Of a stretch of DNA of 64,000 bases, positions 26,849 through 39,163 are shown in pieces. The stretch lies in contig KN834749.1 in assembly GCA_000827265.1 (NCBI GenBank), positions 237,500 to 301,499 of the forward strand, given 5' to 3'. The stretch is from Collybiopsis luxurians FD-317 M1. Taxonomy: Eukaryota > Basidiomycota > Agaricomycetes > Agaricales > Omphalotaceae. Under the pieces are notes generated by a model. That model ran no database searches. It was not told the origin of the DNA and saw only the letters and a list, made by a program, of their open reading frames with translations. Position 1 is the first letter of the stretch, and every line of letters begins with the position of its first letter. The position numbers were made by a program, and so were the translations under genes.

Positions 26849-28600
26849 ATGCTTCTTCACTCATTACCCATTTATTTCATTCTTTTTCTGCTGTACATCC
26901 AGGGGGCCTTCTCAAGTAATGTTTTTTCCAGGGCAGCTCACAGAACACATCAAATTGCTGCCAGGCATACCAAGAGTTTGGCCAGAGATTTGCGGATTGC
27001 ATTCGGTGCTGTATTAGCTTCGGATCCTTCACAGCAGCCGCTATCCAATGGGAGGACAGTCTACTGCAAATCTAACGGTGGATTTGCTGGAAGTAGTGGC
27101 GGTCAAGGAAACAGCACTTCCAGCTCACCTGGATCTAGCTCTAACCCGGGGAGTTCAACGAAGAGCGCATCAGCAGGAGGCCCCACTGCTTCTCCAGTTT
27201 CGACCCCATGGAAGTTGGTTGAAGGACATGTGCGTCGTCCGAAACCAGGGACAACGAACTTACTCATGATTAATGTATTACAGAATGGCTCCGATTTCTT
27301 TCAAGGCTGGTCCTTTTTCACCGGAAGTGATCCAACACATGGTACTTCAACACGATAACTTTGTCCTATCTTTTCCCGACTGATCTGTTTTAGGTGTTGT
27401 CGATTACTTGGACGAGGACGATGCGGTATGTGTTACTTTTTCATCCGTTCGAACGAAAATTTATCACATTGTTAGCAAAGTTCCGGTCTTGCATACGTCA
27501 ACTCGGCTGGGCACGCTGTAATGGCTGTCGATACTACGAACAATCTATCTGGAAATCGGAAAAGCGTACGAATAACAACAAATTCGCATTATGACCAAGG
27601 AATCTGGATTTTGGATGCAGTGCATATGCCTACTGGATGCGGAACCTGGCCGTAAGACTAATTTTCATCTGGAATCTGCTTCGTCTTTCTAAAACATTCC
27701 CCATTCTCAGAGCTTTCTGGACAAATGGTACGCGCTAGATGCCTCTACCAAACTTCCCACCCTTACTTCGTGATGTAGGACCCAATTGGCCCGCCGGAGG
27801 CGAAATAGGTGAGTGCATTTTGCTTGAACGGTGGATTTTGAGCACTGAGTGTGCACATAGACATTGTGGAAGGCGTTAATGATTACATCGCAAACCAAGC
27901 TACCATTCACACCAATCCAGGCTGTTCCATCTCCTCCTCCAACTCCAACACTCTGGGTATAACAGGGACAGTGGTCGGCGGAACTAACTGCGCCGCAGCT
28001 GAGACAAATAATCAAGGGTGTGGCGTACGTGCAGCTTCCAACGTATCCTTTGGAGCAGCATTTAACAACAATGGAGGCGGAGTCTATGCCAGTGAGTACT
28101 TCTTGTGCTTCTTCCGAACTGTGTAACAATTCCATACAGGCAAATTGGACGATACTGGTGTATCAATCTATTTCTGGCCCGCAGATGAGGTTCCCGGTGA
28201 TATTCTAGCTGGTACGCCTCAGCCGTCAGGTTGGGGTAAACCACTTGCCATGTGGGCGGCGAGTGGTTGTACCCCGAGTACGTTCTTTTATCAACAATCA
28301 GCCATCTTCGACACAACTTTTTGGTGAGGTTTTTCTGCCCCGAATAAGCGTCCGTGAAGCTAAGGAATCTTATAGCGGTGATTGGTCTGGTAGTGTATGG
28401 AGCGATTCTGGTATTCCTGGTCAGGAACAAAGCTGCGCCCAGCGTACAGGCTATTCCACATGCGAGGCGTTTGTGAAGGCTGAGGGATCTGCTTTCAGTC
28501 AAGCTTGTATGTCTTGGCTTGTTTCCTTTGTCGCTTCACTGATGCCCATTACTCAGACTGGGAAATCAAGAGTGTCAAGATCTATCAGTATAAACCATAG
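26849..28600 (+). CDS. GH16 endo-1,3(4)-beta-glucanase (laminarinase type)
   Basis: Secreted or wall-bound glucanase hydrolysing mixed-linked or beta-1,3-glucans, either for nutrition or for remodelling the fungus's own wall. The start MLLHSLPIYFILFLLYIQGA is a signal peptide. A long Ser/Gly/Pro-rich stretch of about 100 residues (GNSTSSSPGSSSNPGSSTKS) precedes the catalytic domain, which starts near NGSDFFQGWSFFTGSDPTHG. The catalytic motif is GEIDIVEGVN (E-x-D-x-x-E: nucleophile, helper Asp, acid/base). Further landmarks are HMPTGCGTWPAFWTNGP upstream and the Cys-bearing SYGQ-like C-terminal part (GDWSGSVWSDSG). It ends WEIKSVKIYQYKP with TAG at 28598-28600. The Ser-rich N-terminal insert is longer than in many homologues and may be an O-glycosylated stalk. 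Confidence 0.9.
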
Positions 28601-29810
28601 AATCGGGTATTAAAAATGAATATATTTTATTTTTGGATCATATATTTGGTAGAACTGAAAAATATTTGGCCCGGTTGAATGAGGTGCCACTACTTCTCTT
28701 GTCTTAGCGATGATTTCCCTCATGACTTCAGTTACTCCGAGTCTGTCTTCCCAGTGGTCTCCGCCAAAATTAGTCCTGACGAGACTGCGGAAAATTCGAC
28801 TTGGGTCCTCTCGGCCTCTGATCAGGCGAAGGAGCTTAAAACGTAATGGTGCGGCAGGAGTACAAAGACAGACTTCGAGCAACTCCTGCCCGGATGCGGA
28901 GAATTTCAGTACAATCGGATGTTGCTTCACTATTCTATCAAGAAGCTACAGGATGAATATATGCAGTTCTCGAACGACAATTTGGACGAACTCCTCTAAG
29001 CACAGCTTCCATCTCGCTACTGGCGAATAATTTCCAGTTAAGCTATGATAAAATTTACCACATTAAATTTTAGCGCAGAGCGACTGATTGAAGGAGCAAA
29101 TCATTCCTCGCTGAGGCCGTTTCCACCACTATGGGCGGAACGGCCGCTCAGCCGTTGCACTCCCCGCACCTCGCCGCAGCCGTTTCTACCGAGGTGTGGT
29201 GGGCAAGGTGCCGCCTGGGTTTATCCAGACACGTCTTCATATTCTCCAGTTCGTTTCCCTTCGAGGAAACGCGGTGTCGGGTATCTCACATTTTGGACTA
29301 CAGTTCTAGCTTAGCGACGGGTGGTAATCAATTTTGTCTATCTTTTTTTTTTTCCTTCCACTCATTGTAGTAGTGTTTTTTTGTTGACCCTCCCCTCGCA
29401 TACTTTGTGGTGTTGCATTTCTTCCATTTGATTTACTTGCACAAGGGTTTTGGCCTATCCTTTCTTGCGCTTGCAACTCCAGGTCTCCATTTCGACGAAT
29501 CCGATGAGATCGTTGGTTGGTTTGTCTTCGGCTAACTCACAAGACACGTGAGATCGAGCTACGGTCATTAATGTACTTCTTAAAGGTTGTAGAAACGAAT
29601 CCATATGAAAAAAACCAAATAATAAGCATCTTCTGCAATTGCCTGACGACTCATAACGACAGCAAGACAATTCAGAATGCAGAAACTTATATTAGTACAG
29701 ATTACGAGTAGTAAATGTCACTATTGTACAACGGCTATATGTGTATGTGCGATGCAGATTTTTTACAGTATAATAATAGTCCCCAATGTAATCGATAAGC
29801 GTCGTCCCAT
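28601..29810. other. Intergenic region, GH16 / BAG gene
   Basis: Apart from the possible relic at 28679-28999, no gene is seen. A GC-richer patch at about 29100-29220 carries two related segments (GCCGTTTCCACC and GCCGTTTCTACC). The rest is T-rich. Confidence 0.4.
28679..28999 (+). pseudogene. Possible gene relic with in-frame stop
   Basis: From the ATG at 28679 the frame reads 55 codons (MRCHYFSCLSDDFPHDFSYS onwards, including VFPVVSAKISPDETAENSTW). It meets a TAA at about 28844, then continues in the same frame with KTDFEQLLPGCGEFQYNRML and YSIKKLQDEYMQFSNDNLDE to a stop near 29000. Both halves look protein-like and hydrophilic, and the only candidate intron over the stop (about 25 bases) is too short. 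I do not recognise the family. It may be a relic of a duplicated gene, or an exon pair of an unmodelled gene. Confidence 0.3.
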
Positions 29811-32145
29811 TTATGCTTCGACCTCCGACCAATCGCTGCCTACGTCTTCCGAATCCCGCTTGGAACCAACGTCCAAGTCACTTGATTGATTATCGGGAAG
29901 CAAGAACGTATCAACAACTTCGACTTCAGATTCCTCTCCCTGTTCTAAGTGATCCTCAGTCGCAGGAGAGGCAGGGTCGTCGGAATTTGACTCAGAGACC
30001 AAAGGGCGAATAGTAGCGACAGAGGAAGTAGTGCTGACGGGTGGGTATGATGAGATAATTCTGGAGGGATTCGAATCTGGAGATCCTTCTGTTTCGGCGG
30101 CATTATCTCCCGTGGATGGTGCAGAGGCTGCTTCGGATACGTGGCCAGGTGAAGGACTCACTTCTACATGTTCGACCAGACCATCAGACGGAGCCGAGTT
30201 CGAATCACCTGTTATGTCGGGTGCTGAATAGGTTTCGACATCGAAGGAAGACTCGGGCTGACGTTCGACAACCTCTGCATATGAAGGACGTGTGTTGGAA
30301 TCAATTTGAGTTTCTGAACAATCATGAGCGGCGAGGGAAGAATCTGAGCCAGCCTCGTCGACTGCTTCGCGCGCGAGTCCAGAAACTTTCGCAACGTCCT
30401 CGACAGACACCTTGGACTCTACGGCATCAGCGTCGCGAGGATAGGAGACGGTAACATTACCCTCAACATTCTCTGACGTCTCTTCCTGTCTTTCAACTCT
30501 CCGACTCTTGTTCCACTTGTTCCACCTCGTCTCGACTTTCCTTTCTAATTCCTCCAATGCACCCTCAACCAAACCGACAACAGACTTTCTTCGAACCCGA
30601 ACTTCTGGATTTCCGTTACTCTCAATCTCATCGAGCTTGGCGAGCAGCCTAGTCAAGGACTGCTCGTAGGATCGTATAGGATGATTACGAGCAGTGAATG
30701 CAAGTTTCCTGATGGTTGACGTGTCGGAATCAGAAGCGTATTGCACGGAATCGTCACGAGCGGGCGAAGAGGATCGTGAAGGGGCAGGGGAAAAATCGAC
30801 TTCGGAAGGGAATTCAAACTCGTCTTGAAGAACAGTGAAAGAAGCTTCGATGTTCCCTATGGACTCGAGAACATCTGGGGTGTTACTAGAAGAGGTAGAA
30901 GACTCGAGGTTGAGTGGGGTTTCGGGTGCTTTTTCCTTGCCCTTATTATCGCTAGCGTATGCAGGAGTAGCGGCGTGAGATGAAGGGGCAGGAGAATCGG
31001 ACAGGGAAGCGAGAAGGGCATGGATGGTATCTTGAATTTCAATGGATTTATCATTGTTCAGCCGAGCCTCCAATTGCTGTTTGAGAGAAAGAGGGGAAAT
31101 CGGTCGAGCTTCATAAGATCGAGTTTCCTCATTCTCTACCAGTGGTTTGGTGTTAGCCTGTAGGTTTTGAGTGAGTATCATCAATAGACACACGATGGGT
31201 GGGGACAATACCTCATCTCTTGATTGAGAAGAAGATGCCATGTTTGCTTCGGGAGAAGGGGTCGAAACATGAGGTTGTGGATTGAACAGGAGGCGAAGAG
31301 CTTGTTCCAATGTCTGAGGAGATGGCAGAGACTGTGAGGAGGCAGCAAGAGTTGAGTCTTGCTTTTCGGCCTTTTCCTTGAAAGGTTTATGCTCTGGCTT
31401 GCCCTTTGGCAAATGTGTGACAAAATTGGAGAGCAGCTGTTCTAACATTTGCGCTTCCGGAGCGGGATGGCGACAGGGAGCGGCAGTTCTGGACTCGGAC
31501 TCTCTCTGTAAAAATAGATCTACGTCAATCATTGCATATTGCGGGTTTTGGCGAGCAAACATACCTGCTTTGCTTGATAGCTGTGGCCTCCGTTAACCTG
31601 AGTCACGAATTTCGGTACGACTAGAGCCTGAAATCACTGTTAGCATCTGGGAAAAAGAAAATTAGAAGGAGACTAACCTTCTGTCGTTTCTTGGCTTCAA
31701 GCTGCTCGACTTCGCGGCGAAGACTATGCAAGCGGGACTCTTCTTCTTCCCGAAGAAGAGCAAGCTGTTTGAGTTTGAGTTCTTCCTCGCTCCTCTTCAG
31801 AGCGAGAAGTCTAGCCTCCTCTTCAGCTTTGCGCCGGAGGTACTCGAGCTGCAGCCGCTCCTGTCGGCGGCGCGCTGCAAGCTCGAGCTCTTCGTCTTCG
31901 AAAGCATTGGCGTAGTAAGGTGAATAGGAGTCACTATATAATGACTGTGGGCGGGAGCGAATAAAACGATCTTGCTGTTTCTGGAGCTGAATCTCCTCTA
32001 GACGACGAAGGAGATCTCGCTCTTCGCACTCAGCGACCTCGGCGGCTCTAATATCAGCTAAAGAAGAGATGTATCTTGATCGAGGTAGTTGAGGGCGGGA
32101 ATAGCCGATATCAGAAGAGACAAGAGTGGGTTGGAAGTGGAACAT
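29811..32145 (-). CDS. BAG-domain protein, putative Hsp70 nucleotide-exchange co-chaperone
   Basis: Three exons: a first one from the ATG at 32145, a small one (ALVVPKFVTQVNGGHSYQAKQ, about 31626-31564), and a long last one. The N-terminal part is a predicted charged coiled coil rich in Glu, Arg, Lys and Leu (LLRRLEEIQLQKQQDRF; EEEARLLALKRSEEELKLKQ). The middle is low-complexity and Ser/Pro-rich. Near residues 430-500 comes a helical block, AFTARNHPIRSYEQSLTRLL followed by SVVGLVEGALEELERKVETR, matching the BAG domain that binds the Hsp70 ATPase and promotes ADP release. The C terminus is acidic and disordered, ending DWSEVEA. The BAG call rests on the spacing and on the SL-x-x-LL-x-LD-x-IE pattern, so it is good but not certain. 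Roughly 760 residues. Its start is 268 bp from a tRNA gene on the other strand. Confidence 0.75.
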
Positions 32146-32413
32146 TTGGAGGAGTTGCGATATGCTTTGTTAAGAAACTGATAATGGAGGGGGCAGAAAC
32201 CCTCATGGCTTTTATAACAATTCCAGACAATAGGATGAGTAATTTCTCAGCGGACGCGCGTCGATAACTTTCGAGACGTGTAAAGAACGTTCCAGAGACG
32301 GCGCACTGCGTTAGTCAGGTGTTAGTCAAGTGTTAGTCATCCTGACTCATATTTCCAGAATCTTCCGCCTACTTTTGCCGTTGATAAACAGAGAATCTGT
32401 ATACTTAATTAAG

Positions 32414-32498
32414 CCGACCTTAGCTCAGTTGGAAGAGCACAAGACTGTAATGGGAAATATTGATCTTGGGGTCGCCTGTTCGAACCAGGCAGGTCGGA
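32414..32498 (+). tRNA. tRNA-Tyr (GTA) with a 12-nt intron
   Basis: Folds fully: acceptor CCGACCT with AGGTCGG (7 bp) and discriminator A. The D arm is GCTC/GAGC, the anticodon stem CAAGA/TCTTG, and the T arm GCCTG-TTCGAAC-CAGGC. The anticodon is GTA (Tyr) in loop C-T-G-T-A-A, interrupted after position 37 by a 12-base intron (TGGGAAATATTG), the canonical site for nuclear tRNA introns. The internal B box GTTCGAAC is intact. It lies between the BAG and GYF genes. Confidence 0.95.
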
Positions 32499-32511
32499 TA
32501 AATTGGTTCTC

Positions 32512-32522
32512 TTTTTTTTTTT
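32512..32522 (+). terminator. RNA polymerase III terminator of tRNA-Tyr
   Basis: A run of eleven T residues starts 14 bases after the discriminator base of the tRNA. It is a standard strong Pol III stop. Confidence 0.9.
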
Positions 32523-32759
32523 AGAGGCGGCTACATTCAGGCCCATGTACTGTTGATTCTCTAAATTCTCGGCAACTCAGAGTCCGTGGCACACCAGTTC
32601 AATATTCAATGGTCGTAAAAATTAATGGTCTTCGCACCCTAACGGTACAGTGACAGCAGCTAACTGATTAAGTTACTAGTTGTAGGTATCTACGTCTTCT
32701 CTGCGCAAGATCGAAATAAGATCACATTCGCCCTTCTTTTCAAGTCATGCAAGATTCGT

Positions 32760-35700
32760 TCAAGTTCTGCCACCCTTCTTCTTCTTATTCACCACCTTGA
32801 AGCCGCCCCACTCCGACTGTGCTTGCGGCTTTGGCTGCGCCTTGACAACGTCGGCAATCGACACTGTTTTGGCCGCTGCAGCACCAGGTCCGGCCTTGGC
32901 TCGCGCTGCAGCGTCAGCCTTGCGTCTACTCAAAAAGTCCGCTGCAAATCGTCGCCCATCCAACGTTGTACTATTAGCATAGATGAGGTCAGATATGATC
33001 TCTGAAGTCGAAGGATCAGGGTCGAGAGGGAAGGATAAGAGCATTGACATAATGTCCTCGACTGAAGTGAGTATGTATGAGTGCATATTAATGAAGTAGG
33101 GACAAGAAATGTTTACCGTTCACAGAGTTGTTAAGACCCTTAAGCACTTCGGCCAGCCACTTGAGGAATTCTGTTGATGGGGCTACAGGGAAGTCGTCCA
33201 CTTTGGTGTTGTTTACAGGTGCCTTGTTCGCAGGGGTGGGTGGAGGACGAGTAGCAGTACCGTTAACACGAGCGGTCGATGAAGAGCTGGTGGCAGCAGG
33301 AGAAGGTGTGACTGGGGGGCGTGCGGGAGCTGTGGTTGGCGTTTGCTTTCCGCTAGGACCGACTGTGGTCCAAGCATTACCGCTGGGTGTAGGGGCCGCC
33401 GTAAGCTAAGCGTAATTATTTAGTAGAAAGCTTCGCTTGAACGGAAAAATGAACTAGCCTTGGAAGTACTCTCTGCGTAGCCCCGCCGATTCGCAGCAAT
33501 TGCGACGGCTTCTTTCGCGGTCGCCTTCTTTCTTCTTTCCTCCTCCTCCTGAATTTCCTTCATAGTCTTTTTCGTAGCCGCACTCGTTGCAGCAGGCGTT
33601 GACCATACAGGCGAAACCGCAACCACCGGGGCCGGAGCTGACGCCGCAACTTCTTTCGGCGTGACAACAGCGGTATTCTTGCCAGCTTTTGAAGTTGGGA
33701 GACCCCACGAAGCTGTGAAAGGCTGTACGTCCTCCTCCGGCGCTGCCAGACTTTGATTGGCACGAGCAGCGCGCTCCTTCTCCCTTTCGGCAGCCTTTCG
33801 TGCTTCCGCCTTTTTCGCCTCCGCGTCCTGTATCTTCCGCAAACTGGTGGTATTTTTCTTCGAATCGTCCTCCTTTGCCCAAGGCGCTTTAGATGCTGAT
33901 GGCGCGGGAGTCACTGGTTGAGACTCGGAAATTTCGGAAGTGGCCGGAGCAGGTTCAGGAGCTGAAATTTTGACAGTAGAAGCACTTTGTTGCTGCGAAG
34001 CAGGCAGTTGTGAAGTAGATTTGGCTCGAGGTTTTGAAGATGTCGAAGCAGTAGCTGATGCCACTACAGCCGGTTCAGGGACTGTCGCAAGAGTTTCAAT
34101 GGGTGCAGACTCAGGTAATATTTCCGCGACAACTTCAGCGGCGGTTTCTTCCAATCGTTTCTCCTCCTGAGCATGTTGGATGATGTCGATAGCAGCAAGG
34201 TCAGACGTGACCGCCTGTTCATTCTGCCAATTTCCAAACGTCTCCTGAGAAGGTGCAGGCCATGGGGCAACCTCATTCGCTTGAGAGCCAGGCCGTGAAA
34301 CTCGGCCTGTGCCCCAAGGGGACTGGTTGTTGAGAACCGCGTTGTTAGAAGGTGCAGGATCGAACGGAACAGAGCGCTTATTTACGGGGGAGTCGATAGA
34401 GCCCCAAGGAGGTGCAGGAGCAACAGCCTCGACAGCTGGTGGATTGACGCGAGCAGGAGTTTGCTGTTGCTGTTGGTCAAAGATATCCGGGACACCTTGT
34501 TGGGGGATAGACGTGTTAAATTGAGCTGAGGGTGAAGGAGGATATTGCTCGAAATTCATTCCTCCAATTCCTATGGATGATGCAACAAATGATCCTTGGA
34601 ACCCATTGGTACCAGTAAAGGGTGATGCATTTCCTGCAGGAGGCGAAAATCCAGGTTGATAAGCCATCGCGTCAGTGGAACCCCGTCCATTATCAAAGCT
34701 CGTTGGCAGCCATCCAGCCCCAGGGGAGCTAAAACCGGCGTTGATATCGAGAGAACTACCTCTACCTGGCGCGAGGTTCCCAAACCCTGCAGATCGATAG
34801 TCATTGGACTGTATGGTGAATCCAGGTCGACCAGAAAGTGCAGGAGATGCTTCGCCAGTATTCAAAGGATAGCTCACAAGACGGCCACTTAACTCACCGC
34901 TGCCACTGTACTGAGCTGCGCGTCCCCCGAAAGCTGAAGGATCAGGGGAACCATTGCTAAATCTGCCGGTAGCACCAAAGGAAGAAGCAGGAGAGTCAGA
35001 ATAGTTGGAACTGAATGATTCCAAAGTCGAACTCCGAAGCGAGCGGATGGGTGACGGTTGGAAGGGACCATTATGATATCCTGCCTCGTTCGGATTGGTA
35101 TAGGAAAACGGGGAATCAGTTCGGCGAATTAGCCCAGGAGGGACGTGAAGTGGAATGGGGGTAAGGAACACTTTGCTAGTATTGCCCACACGCCGCTTGA
35201 GTTCCCCAACAGTTATCCACTCATTATCAATACCGTTGCGTTTCATGAATAGATCGTCCGCAAAGTAACCATCATCACTCCATTTCTGCATTATATCCGC
35301 CTTGAATGGACCTGGCGCAGCGATTTATCAGAGAGGTTCCTGATGAAGTACGAAATAATAGATACCTTGAACTTGACCTTGTGGATCGAGATATGACCAC
35401 TCCACGTTGGCCAAGTCAATCCCAGGGGGCGGCGGACCAATTGAGGCGGAAGTACTGGCAGGCGAGTTTGTTGCACTCTGGCCGGGAGCATCGATAGCCA
35501 TTTGCGCGATGGTCGATTCAATATTATCAGGCCGTTCCAAGACAAGGCCACTGACGATTGAGTTCTCTTTATCATTCGGACCGGGTTGAGGCTCTGGTTT
35601 AGACTGGGAATCCGGATTGTTTTCTTCATCTTCCTCCCTGATTTCAACCTCTTTCGGGTCTTCGCCTGGATCTCGAGCCGGATTAGCAGAGGCCTTGGTA

Positions 35701-36500
35701 ACGATACCCTCTGAAGCTCGCCGACGGGCAACCCACGAGTCGCCACCATTCAAGACGCCATCGAAACCAGGCGTGTGACCAAGTCGTCCTCGAGGCGAAG
35801 GCATACCTGCTTCACGAGGAGACAGGAGCGGAGGCTGACCGGTCAAGGAAAGTTTTCTCGGAGTTAAAGATGGTTGATCTATGAAGAATATCAGCATTGA
35901 TAAAGTGCGAAAAGGTATCGAATAACTGACCACTACTATCCCTTCTGCGCGTCATAAGAGAACCAAAGCGTTCTCTGAGAGGGCTTTGAGCAGCGGAAGC
36001 TGAATTTGCGTGGTTTAAACGAGGCCGGTCAAGGTTCTGCGTATTTAAATTCAAGAAATCGCTCGACTGCCGGCGGCGCAGATCGGAATTGAGGGGAGTA
36101 GAGAAGAGCTAGGAAATATGAGCTGAAAAATTAAAAACAGATGCGATAATCGAGCCACACCCACTTTCTTCTCTGCTTCTCCCATTTCCTTCAGCCCAAT
36201 TGGATCAATGCCAGTCTCTCTTACTACACCGTCCCATCGCTCTACCTCGAGTCCAAGCCCACTTTTCCCACCACCCTCTCGATAAATTCGCAGCATCTCT
36301 TCCTTAGAATATCGGAACGGATGGGCTTCATCCTTATTTTCTGTAGGCGCGGCTGCCACAGCGGAAAGAAGAGAAGAATAAGTAGACGCGGTAGGCACCG
36401 AAGCAGTGGGTGGAGGAGAGGGCGGGGGCTGAGTTCTCGACGCTGATTGAGGCTTTGTTCGCATCCATTCAGGACCAAAATGCATCGTAGTAGTCGACAT
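32760..36500 (-). CDS. GYF-domain protein (Smy2/GIGYF-like)
   Basis: Large disordered adaptor with one GYF domain, a fold that binds proline-rich peptides in mRNA-repression and vesicle-transport factors such as Smy2 and GIGYF. The ATG at 36500 gives MSTTTMHFGPEWMRTK, then YSKEEMLRIYREGG. The GYF domain is assembled across an intron: VEWSYLDPQGQVQ joined to GPFKADIMQKWSDDGYFADD, then LFMKR. The GPF core and the W-x-x-x-GYF signature are both present. The rest is Pro/Ser/Ala/Gln-rich, with a Lys/Glu-rich helix (EAKKAEARKAAEREKERAAR). The C-terminal exon holds FLKWLAEVLKGLNNSVN and SMLLSFPLDPDPSTSEIISD. It ends NKKKKGGRT with the stop at 32760. Around 1,150 residues in about seven exons. Function by homology: translational repression and/or ER-Golgi trafficking. 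Confidence 0.88.
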
Positions 36501-36759
36501 TTCAATGGTGAGGCTAATTTGCTGTTACTTCGCAATACGAGTAAGTTTGCTATTTTGCTTTTGAAAATTCTTCTGCGGTACTGCAGTATTACGATCGTGG
36601 GATAAAATTACCTCATCCTTCTGCTACACGCGGTCTATACACCAAAGGCCTTCGTTGCAACAGCAGTTTGCTACTACACTCTACATAATACTTGTACTTG
36701 TAGACTTTAACTTAATGCTAAATAATGACCGCAGTTATAGTAAAAACATACATCTAGTT

Positions 36760-39163
36760 TAAGATAATTTGACGCGCCACGCAATTGAGGGGAGCTCTGT
36801 AAGAACGTGTCAGCCTTTCGCGTCGAATTTCTGGGAATACAAGTGCCTCACCTTGAAGTTTCTTTGCCGTAGGAATAATGTAGGCAACGAGAAACACTAT
36901 ACCAAATATGAAGCATCCTGCTGACACAATGTAATAACCGTCCGTTTCTGTGACACAAGTTCCACCAATTTCGCGGCATGTCGCTTGACCATGTTCTGAT
37001 ACACATTCGGAAGCTGCGATACATCATAGTCAGTTGAAGAATGAAGCTAGATTTCGATTACACATACCTTTCACAGCAAGCTCTGTCCCAGCTTCAGTGA
37101 CTTTACAAGTCGCGACACTAAAGGCATCGACACCTAGACGAAGCATAAGGAAAAGGCTCTGTTGCAATTATCATAACTTACCCTTCAAGATGAACCATTT
37201 GGGCCATGTTCCTCCAAGATTAGTGAAGGTATTGAGCAGCTATATGGCGCCAAATAAGAATTGATGGAACATTTTTACGGATCAATCGACTGACAGTCAT
37301 ATACGTGCCCCCAATAAGAGGGTCTGAGATACGCGTATGGAACGCAGAGATACCAACGAATTGAACCGTCCTGTAAAAAGAGTCAGGTAGCAACAGCAAA
37401 AAAATAGAAGCATAACGTACGAAGAAAAGGATGAAAGAACAGTATGCACGATAAGAAAAGCGAAAAATCCGGATGAAATAGGCGGCTTAGGAAAATAATA
37501 TACGATAAAGGTAGCCATCAACCCAAACCCAAGACGAGGCCAGAATGCCCAGATCCATGGTCGCAGAGGTCGATCACCTCGAGACCAGCTAGCAGCGAGA
37601 TATCCACCGAAGATTTGAAATGGAAAATCAATAAGGACTGCCAAAGCTAAATCTTCGCGCTTGAATCCTTTTTCGACCATTTTAAGTGACGTTGCAGCTT
37701 CGTTTGCAGCGAATCCAAGTTTGGCAAAGATGTGCACAATAATTAGAGATTGGACGTCTACAGATGATATCAGCAAGAGTCTCCACAAATCGGCTCAGCG
37801 CACTCGCGTTTTAATTTACAAATAGACCAGATAGTCTTGTAAACCCCTTTGATGCTCAAGTCCGCCTCGGTAGCAGGCTCCTTGTCCTGAAGTGAAGTTA
37901 GCAATTGTCCCAACTCTAACATATTTCCCGACCTCTTTCTTGAAAAAGAGCAACCAAAATGTCACCAAATAGCACACCACAGACCAAAACCTGAGATACG
38001 CGCTCAGGGTCAAATGTGGCACACCCCACTTCTGACTGAAGAAAACGGCATTAAAGCAAAGCGATTCGAAAACCAGAAGTGACTCACGCGAACTCTACAC
38101 TATTAAACGCTAAGAAAACCGTAAAGGAAGCGAAGTAACCAGTATTGAGACCGATAGTTTGACAGGTAGACGCGTATGATAAGTTTTCATGCGAAAGAAG
38201 AGTCAACGCCCAACCTGATTTAAAGGGAATTAGAGCTAGCACGCGTCTTTCGAAGAATACGTACCGTCAACAGCTATGTCTTGAGTGGCTGAAATGAGAA
38301 CGAGTGACGTAAATACAAAGGTGAGTTCATTGACGTGATGTTCAGGCTACAGTACGTTCAAGAGACTCAGTGAACGCTGAGAATTCAAGGCAGATGTCCC
38401 TACGTTTTCCATGAGTCGCTGCACGTTTAACGAAATGTATAACATCAAGGTCCCGACGGTGAGTTGCATAGGTATGATCCACGATTTCCGGCGACCAATC
38501 GAAGGATGAAAAGTCGAATCTACAATAGGAGACCATAGCAGTTTAAGGGAATATGGATAGCCTGATAGAGCGAAGGTCGCCAGCTGGGAATAGGAAAGAT
38601 AATCTTTGAGTAAAAATGGTACAGAACCTATCAGAAGAGCTTCAGCACGACTGAAACAAGATAAGAAAAGATTCCAAACCAAGGGCGAGTCCGAGCTGTC
38701 AAGGGGTCGACAATCAGCAAGATTCGTGTTAGTGGAACATGGTGACATACTGGTACTCCTTGAATAAGGTCTAGTATGCATAGCTACGTGAGAGACCGGA
38801 GTTCGACTTGATAAACGACTTACATAGAACACACAACAGCACCATGGCCCTTTTATCTTTGGAAGATATCGGTCGCTTCTCAGCTGATACTTCCTCTTCT
38901 TGTTCCAGCCCCCGCCTGGCATCTCGCTGCTCCTGTTCGCCTAATAGTTCAAGCTCGTCATCGCCATCCTCTAACATAGCCATGCGACTAGACGCCGGGG
39001 TACGAGAAGTAATGGGAGTTCTGGGAATGGACGTATTAAGAGAAGAAGAGATTGCCATGGACTCGTCAGACGATTTCGTCATGCCCTCCTGGTCTTCAGA
39101 AGCCAGTGAGCGGTTGGCTTTTTTGGATTTTGAGGTGCTGGATTTGTTGCGACGCGAGGACAT
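36760..39163 (-). CDS. SLC33A1-like acetyl-CoA transporter
   Basis: Multi-pass ER/Golgi membrane protein of the acetyl-CoA transporter family (MFS fold), importing acetyl-CoA into the lumen for protein or glycan acetylation. The internal ATG at 39163 (MSSRRNKSSTSKSKKANRSL) fits better than an upstream in-frame ATG because homologues start with a charged Ser-rich tail. Landmarks after the cytosolic tail are DKRAMVLLCVLYLIQGVPVG, GSVPFLLKDYLSYSQLATFA, GYPYSLKLLWSPIVDS, GRRKSWIIPMQ, TQDIAVDGWALTLL, KLGFAANEAATSLKMVEKGF, DPLIGGTYMTLLNTFTNLGG, and the end LQELPSIAWRVKLS. About 12 short introns, one just before the last 12 residues. The family length and all signature blocks are present, so it looks functional. 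It lies head-to-tail upstream of the GYF gene and divergent from a P450. Confidence 0.93.

Noticed and set aside
28610..28930. 106-residue minus-strand frame between the GH16 and BAG genes
   Set aside because: It lies opposite the more protein-like plus-strand relic and shows no recognisable motif or start context.
29100..29220. GC-rich patch with two related segments, considered as a transposon end
   Set aside because: No terminal inverted repeats, target-site duplication or transposase frame could be found by eye.
33128..35749. Several 60-200 residue frames over the GYF gene
   Set aside because: Alternative frames of Pro/Ala/Ser-rich coding sequence; only one frame gives the GYF domain and joins across introns.
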